Origin: Pyxicephalus adspersus
Lineage: Eukaryota > Chordata > Amphibia > Anura > Pyxicephalidae
NCBI RefSeq assembly: GCF_032062135.1
Contig: NC_092860.1
Coordinates: forward strand, 64,835,416 to 64,899,415
DNA: 64,000 bases
Reading direction: 5' to 3'
Of this stretch, positions 58,790 to 64,000 are shown piece by piece. How positions within the stretch are numbered: the first letter of the stretch is position 1; each line of letters starts with the position of its first letter. The notes under the pieces are model-generated. The model was not told where the DNA came from. It was given only the letters and a program-made list of their open reading frames with translations, and ran no database searches. The translations under genes and the position numbers were made by a program.

Positions 58790-59180
58790 TGTACAGAGGC
58801 AAACCATTCAAACAGTTTGAGACAGCAGTGTCAAACAAACAGAAGAAACTTGACCTTTGATATAGCTCACCAATGACAATTAAAGTGCATTGCTGGGATC
58901 AAGAGTTTGCAGGCACAAGTGTTGGCAAGCCCTCATGAAAACCTAGGATTAGTCTGAGTGGCAAGGATTTTGGATTAACTGGGAGGACTACAAACTTTTC
59001 ATGAAAAGAAGACTTTCACCTGAATTGGAAGAGGGATCTCAAATTAGGATATTAGAACACTATGAAGCTTCACTACCAGAGATAAAGGCTATCATGATTA
59101 AGCCCTCTATTTCCTCTGATGGCTTAATGCCTGGTGTCCTGCTTACTAAGAAAAATGTGACAAGCTGTAGCTGAAACTAA
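58790..59180 (+). repeat. Repeat S copy 1
   Basis: Shares AGAGGCAAAC, CAATGAC-ATTAAAGTGCA, AACTGGGAG and GAAGAGGGA-CTCAA in the same order with 60510-60760; a diverged direct repeat about 1.7 kb apart. Confidence 0.55.
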
Positions 59181-59695
59181 GTGAATTTTTAGTGAGTAAT
59201 ATTTAGTGTTAGACAGTGTATTTACATGTACATGTACAAATATTTGTTTAACTCTGACTGTCTTGAAATAGGGGACATAATGATGTGCAAGTTGATGAGC
59301 AAGAGACACCCCGCTGTGCTCTCTTGCATAGGAGTGGAAAAGGGTCAATCCACTGTGGTGGATAGTTTTATGATGTTGGAGGTCCGCGGTACGTGTCAGA
59401 TTTTGGGCTAAAACAAACCGTTGTGCTCATTGCAGGTAGAAGTCTGACATATGTACAGCAGTCCGAGACGTTGTTCATTATCCGACGTGTAGATAGCTTA
59501 TCTGAGCAAGGTAATGTATTAGAATAATGCTGAATATTAAAATGTTTAACAATGCAATATCCTTCCACACATTTCATCACAAGCTCAAAGCAGATATTCC
59601 TGATATTCAGATGTAAAGGAAAACCTCCTCACTTTACATCCTCTTGTCCCACATAACAGAATGGTAATTGAAAGAGAAAAAAAAAGAGAGGTGTT

Positions 59696-59718
59696 ACATA
59701 TATATATATATATATATT
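59696..59718. repeat. (TA)n microsatellite
   Basis: About eleven TA units. Confidence 0.9.
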
Positions 59719-59736
59719 GATATATGTGATATTTAG

Positions 59737-59792
59737 GTTGGGTCTACACGGACTGTTTCGCCAGCGTTTAACCTGAGGTTTTCAAGCATTTA

Positions 59793-59864
<72 letters not shown>

Positions 59865-60088
59865 CGGAAAAGCGCTGGAAAAAGCCCCCATTGAAATCAA
59901 TGGAGCATGTTTACGCGTGTTAACCTGCATTTACCCCCGTTTAGTTTTTATATTGTTGCAAGGAGTGTTATCTATAATGTTCAAAAAAGTGCCTCAAGGA
60001 AACACCCTGGTGTAGATTAGCCTATTGGAATGCAAAAATCCTATTGGAAAGCCTCTGGTTAAACCCTGGGAAAACAGTCCATGTAGAC
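59737..60088. mobile_element. MITE with 'GTCTACACGGACTGTTT' termini
   Basis: Left GTCTACACGGACTGTTT and right AAACAGTCCATGTAGAC are inverted with one mismatch; it carries a (TA)n tract (59796-59862). It abuts MITE-T copy 2 exactly at the terminal TA. Confidence 0.8.
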
Positions 60089-60388
60089 TAAAGCTGCATA
60101 CACATGTGCAAATATTGTCGTTGGAAAAGATCGTGAAAAGAATAAGGACTGCACGATGCATGAACGAGTGCTGTACACACAGCACCGTTCTGCTCTATGG
60201 AGAGGGGAGGGGGAGAATGACGGAGCAGCACCCTGCTGCGCACTCTCCCCCTTCCCTTGCATTAGGATCGTTCGTCGTCCATCGTTTGTGAATCTGCCAG
60301 GACTTTCGTTCGGACGATGAACGACGGGCACTGTACACACGCCAGATTCTCATCCGATATCAGCCCTGGACGTGTGTACGTAGCTTTA
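60089..60388. mobile_element. MITE-T copy 2
   Basis: TA-AAGCTGCATACACATG to CGTGTGTACGTAGCTT-TA; core AGAGGGGAGGGGGAGAATGA and CGTTCGGACGATG as in 4269-4583. Confidence 0.85.
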
Positions 60389-60399
60389 GCTTTAAACAC

Positions 60400-61157
60400 A
60401 CACAAGTATCAGTTTATTCAGGGGGGCAGCATTTGACATGCCATTTTTAGGTAAACCTGTTGGCCACTGCTTGTCAGTTGGAAGAGATAGCATCAGTTAG
60501 TCCTATTGTTTAGAGGCAAACACTGCAACAAACAGGTTTTGACCAACAGGCTGTCCTTTCCACATGAATGGCCAATGACCATTAAAGTGCAAAACTGCTA
60601 TCTAGAGTTTACAGGCAAGCTTCTGATAGTCTGTAATGTTAAGTTTGAAGAATGTTAAGTTGGGAAATTTGTAGACCAACTGGGAGTGGCCACAAATTTT
60701 CCAGATAAAAGGTATCCATCTGAGATCGAAAGAGGGACTCAAGAAGAGTCTACAGCCAGAAGAAGCCAGTGGAAGCTTGAAAGGACCCTGCCTGGTTGAC
60801 ATTGGACCACTGTAAAGACAAAGACTCAAGATCAAGTACCTGGTTTCCAATCCGAGGAAATTGTGAAAAGCTCTTACTGAAGCTTAGTAACATTTTTAAT
60901 GTGTCCTTTTGTAAACATTGCCAGTGTTCACTCACTAGGAAGGGTTAGATAACATGCATGTGTGTGTATGTATAATCTCTGTGTTTTTGTTCTGTCTTCA
61001 TGTAACTCTGAATAATTTGTTTACGCACTATTTATTGTTGAGTAAAAGCATACAACTACAAAACAAGCTGTTTCTTTGACTTTAAGAGAGAGAGAGAACA
61101 GTTAGTTATACAAGAAAATAGCAAAAAAAAAATGATATTGCTCCAAAAAACAAAACA
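60400..61157 (+). mobile_element. Repeat S copy 2, possible degenerate LTR
   Basis: Related to 58790-59180 in its first half. It ends AAAACA, and after two bases TGGGAGCTCAT follows (61160-61170), resembling the start of a tRNA-Pro primer-binding site, which normally sits two or three bases after a retroviral 5' LTR. No TATA box or gag/pol frame supports it. Confidence 0.3.
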
Positions 61158-61170
61158 TTTGGGAGCTCAT

Positions 61171-61920
61171 GGTCACATTCCAAGCAAAACAGATACCCAC
61201 TGTTGTCTGCAATCATGAGGTTTCATTTGTAAGTTTCATCTTTCAAGCCATTCTAAGAATTCCTGAGGAGTTGTACAACACATGGATTACCTGAATTTAC
61301 CTTTCTCCATCTGGCTGGAAACAATAAACTATATGTAAAGCCAAATCTTAGGCTTTAAAGGTTAAACCCTTGTCAGTGTTAATATTTGGCTGTCTGTGCC
61401 CTGCTTTGGAGAATATACTTTACTTCCTGCCGTAAATAGGAAGAATTTGTTTGTTGTTAAAAAATTTTAATTCCAAAGAGTTGTCATAGGGAACTGGTAT
61501 TCCCACTGCATTCCCATCTTCCATGAACTCTTGCTCAATTGAACACACAAAAGATTTGGGCTTTCTTTTGTAATAGTGGCTAGGAGTGTGTTTAAGTTTC
61601 TTCAGTAAATGTGGGATATAATGTAGATGTGATTACTGGTACAGCAAAAGACAATTTTATGGTATGGTTTATAGAAACTTAACCAAAAATAACACAGGTC
61701 AACATGTCATTTTTATCAGATATAATTTTATGTGGGCTTTGTAGTATTTTCGATGTAGATCTGTATTCAGTTTTTCTCTAGCACATCTAGTTTTTGTGAT
61801 GCAGCTAATTATTTATTGTGTAAAATTCTTTATAATAGCCTTAACATATTACAACATATAACAACAGTTTTCTTTTTTAAAGGTTAGAGACCGCACTAAC
61901 TGCGATTTATTTCATTTGTC
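61171..61920. other. Unassigned sequence
   Basis: No feature recognised; would be leader/gag if the LTR reading is right, but no such frame exists. Confidence 0.4.
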
Positions 61921-61923
61921 ATC

Positions 61924-62082
61924 ATGCCTAGAAATTGCCTTAATGATCCAGACAGTTTCTGTTACGTGTGTGGTTCATTCACAACGAACGCACATCGCCA
62001 AATTACCACAGAACTTAAAAAGATATACAAATTATATTTCAGCTGTCCACTTGGTGACCATCTGCTCGAAAGAGAGATTTAG
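61924..62082 (+). pseudogene. Fragment of a zinc-binding-domain protein of repetitive origin
   Basis: A 52-codon frame starts MPRNCLNDPDSFCYVCGSF, then ITTELKKIYKLYFSCPLGD and stops at TAG. DPDxFCYVCG..F....R..I...LKK.Y..YF.C.LGD is a Cys-rich N-terminal pattern seen in multi-copy predicted proteins of frogs and insects, whose exact function I cannot name. The expected downstream Cys/His residues are lost after the stop. Confidence 0.5.
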
Positions 62083-62323
62083 AAAACTTTGCTGTTGTTT
62101 CAGATTATCAAAACTAATTTTTTGTTGACCTGTGTAATGAACCTAGTTTTAAAAAAAACAGGGCTTATAATTAATTTACATAAAAGGTAAGATAAGATAG
62201 GAAAATCTGTGTAGCAGTGACCATAAATTTATTTTCATTAACATAAGTTGTTAAACAAGAAACACTAGGGGTTTACTAAACACTTTTATTTAGCTCTGTG
62301 TACACAAGGAAAATGGCAGATCT

Positions 62324-62880
62324 GAAGTCCAAATTGCTAATAGCAATGTCACTGTCTTAAATGAGTCACAGTGGCTTAAAATAGATATAACTGAGAAACA
62401 GTTGGGCAAAATAAAGGTTGACAAAGCACCAGGACCTGATGGATTACATCCATGTGTCCTCAAATGTGTCCTGAGCTGAGCTCAGTTATTTCAAAGTTAT
62501 TGTTAATTTTTAGAGACTCTTAACTGGCATGGTACCAATGGACTGGCATAAGGCCAATGGGGTTCCTATCTTCAAAAAAGGGAACAAATGTATTACCAAG
62601 TAACTACAGACTGGTGAATTTAACATCCATAGTTGGAAAGGTACTCGAGAGTTTGATAAAGAACAACATGGAGTGTTCTGGAGGTTTCTGCTAGAAAATA
62701 ATATTATAAGTGATAGTCAGCATGGATTCAAGAAAGACCGAAGCTGTCAAACAACTTTACTCTCTTTTAATGAGGAAGTAAGTAAACAGGTTGACAGTGG
62801 AGTAGCAGTTGATATAGTGTACTTGGACTTTGTTAAAGCAGTAAGACACAGTACCCCACATACTAATAATATATAAGTAG
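62324..62880 (+). pseudogene. CR1/L2-like LINE reverse transcriptase fragment
   Basis: Readable pieces: KVDKAPGPDGLHPCVLK (62415), a GNK...YRLVNLTSIVGKVLES block (62580-62650), NNIISDSQHGFKKDRSCQTT (62700) and DIVYLDFVKAVRHS (62810, motif A with Asp kept). Frameshifts and stops throughout; it ends before YADD. Probably the same clade as 10165-11115. Confidence 0.8.
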
Positions 62881-62949
62881 GGTCAATAAGCTTAGGGTTA
62901 AAATATAATACAGTTGAAATTGCCACAAAGAAACCCAATACCTAACATA

Positions 62950-63650
62950 AGAGGGAGGGGGCACCATGTTTAAACCCTAGGAGGCTTGAAAGCATCAACA
63001 AATTTTTCCCTTTACCAACTAGAAATTTTCCATGTATTTTAGGGTAATTTCCAGCCCTTTTGCATGTGGTATACTACAGTACAAGGCTTCCACATCAATG
63101 GTGACTAATATTAAGTTGGGTGGAATTTGTAGTTGTGAAGTTAATTTGAGTAATTCTATTGTGTCCTTAGGTATGATGGAAGTGAAATGATGGTAGGTCT
63201 CAGGTAGGAATCTGCTACTTCACTAGCGTTTGATGATATTGACCCAATACCTGAAATGATTGAGCGCCCTTAGGGATTTTCATTCAGTAATATTAATCAT
63301 AGAAGGATTTGATAACATTACCAGATTTTTCACTATACCATTCAAGGTTATTTCAAATTTTGTAGCAAATTTGTTCCTAATGTTTCTTGTTAAGAATAAC
63401 AATATTACCTCCCTTGTCGGACGGTTTTATCACTATATACTTATTTCTTTTTGGATCAGATAAAACTTTTCGTAAGTCTGGGTCTAGATTGTCAGGTAGT
63501 TTAGTTGTATCTGTTTTCAGTTCTTTGATATCCTGGGTTACTAGGTTTAGGAATGGTAATATGTGAGGATTTTGGTTCAAAGCGGGAAAGGAAGATGATT
63601 TTGGTCGTCTACAAGGGATGGATGTAGATGTGCGTTCTACTGCCATGTGT
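62950..63650 (-). pseudogene. Penelope-like element, reverse-transcriptase N-terminal half
   Basis: The minus-strand frame 63646-63377 ends LRKVLSDPKRNKYIVIKPSD then KGGNIVILNKK, the N-terminal signature of Penelope-like RTs. Downstream, with frameshifts, are GIGSISSNASEVADSYLRP (about 63235) and LVTIDVEALYCSIPHAKGLE (about 63105, the motif A region). Later RT motifs and the GIY-YIG endonuclease are absent. Confidence 0.82.
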
Positions 63651-63771
63651 GTCTGCCATGTATGTACTTGTGATATGTTGTACTTTAAACAATTCCTAAA
63701 ATTTTAGATTATAAGATATGAAAATTATTTTTTCCCTCTAGGCTGAGATCACTCAGTTTACCACCCTAGGC

Positions 63772-64000
63772 CAGTGGTCACCAACCAGTGGTCCGTGAGA
63801 AAATTTTGGTGGTTCACAGAAAAATTTGGACATTATTTGGAATTTTTATGTTTTATAATTAATAAAACAAAAATAATATTCTAATAAATTCTTATGTTCT
63901 GAATGACAATTTTCACCTTTAAATTGCACGAAATGCACAAACTGTACTAGAGACGGAAAAACATGGGACACGCAGCGTGATGCCAGTGTAGTCCTAATTT
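63772..64000 (+). mobile_element. hAT-type element, second copy, cut by the window edge
   Basis: CAGTGGTCACCAACCAGTGG then GAGAAAATTTTGGTGG and AATTTGGACAT: same family and orientation as 57279-58001. Confidence 0.85.

Larger units (their letters stand above)
42836..64000 (-). other. NFIC: NFIC intron upstream of exon 3 (more than 21 kb)
   Basis: No open frame resembling the NFI DNA-binding domain is found on the minus strand here. I infer one long intron continuing past the window. The only place exon 2 could hide is the 902-bp gap at 54049-54950, which is unlikely because the gap lies inside a MITE. Confidence 0.7.

Noticed and set aside
42836..64000. Search for the NFI DNA-binding exon
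   Set aside because: No minus-strand frame with the Cys-rich NFI domain was found; not reported as present.
1..64000. tRNA, rRNA, CRISPR or bacterial operon features
   Set aside because: No cloverleaf, rRNA core, spaced direct repeats or Shine-Dalgarno-led operons seen; content is eukaryotic.

Overview
The window looks like vertebrate, most likely anuran (frog), nuclear DNA. The evidence is GT-AG introns of 0.1 to over 22 kb, long AT-rich intron sequence with (TA)n and (AAT)n microsatellites, and a dense mix of L1/Tx1, CR1/L2, Penelope-like, hAT, Tc1 and piggyBac-like repeats and MITEs. No prokaryotic gene, operon or CRISPR array was seen. The species is inferred from repeat flavour only.

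The one recognisable host gene is the 3' part of NFIC (nuclear factor I/C) on the minus strand. Nine coding exons lie between 42835 and 946. Their reading phases join without a break, each is bounded by AG and GT, and the frame ends in SWYLG-stop. They encode the region downstream of the DNA-binding domain, that is the transactivation/proline-rich half. The large DNA-binding exon and exon 1 are not present, so the promoter lies beyond 64000 (or exon 2 is hidden in the assembly gap at 54049-54950).

Almost everything else is transposable-element sequence in NFIC introns or upstream. At 3.1-5.3 kb are two adjacent inverted-repeat elements. At 10-15 kb are a CR1/L2-like LINE 3' end and an endogenous-retrovirus-like 3' end. 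At 15-27 kb is a graveyard of L1/Tx1 copies carrying nested inserts: a CR1 ORF1 piece with an SGNH-hydrolase signature, a hAT-like MITE and a palindromic MITE. At 27.6-28.2 kb is a TTAA-type MITE with an internal hairpin, and at 30-31 kb a repeat split by an L2 tail. At 35.3-39.9 kb is an L1 with 15-bp target duplications, an open ORF1, a broken ORF2 and a YY1-like motif near its 5' end. At 43-45 kb is a minus-strand L1 ORF2.

The most structured region is 48.2-56.2 kb. An old Tc1-like transposase gene (minus) holds a hAT element with an 8-bp duplication. It is also split by an element with ~350-bp inverted arms and a 14-bp duplication. That element was itself split by an L1 (11-bp duplication), which in turn carries a TTAA-type MITE containing the 902-bp assembly gap. 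The inverted arms carry a hammerhead-ribozyme-like core; related cores occur at 17.6, 34.5 and 47.5 kb. A degenerate Penelope-like reverse transcriptase lies at 62.9-63.6 kb, and hammerhead motifs are known from that retroelement class. The end of the window (57-64 kb) holds two hAT copies, two abutting MITEs, a possible degenerate LTR and a zinc-domain gene fragment. I found no convincing previously undescribed gene system; the interest lies in the repeat architecture.
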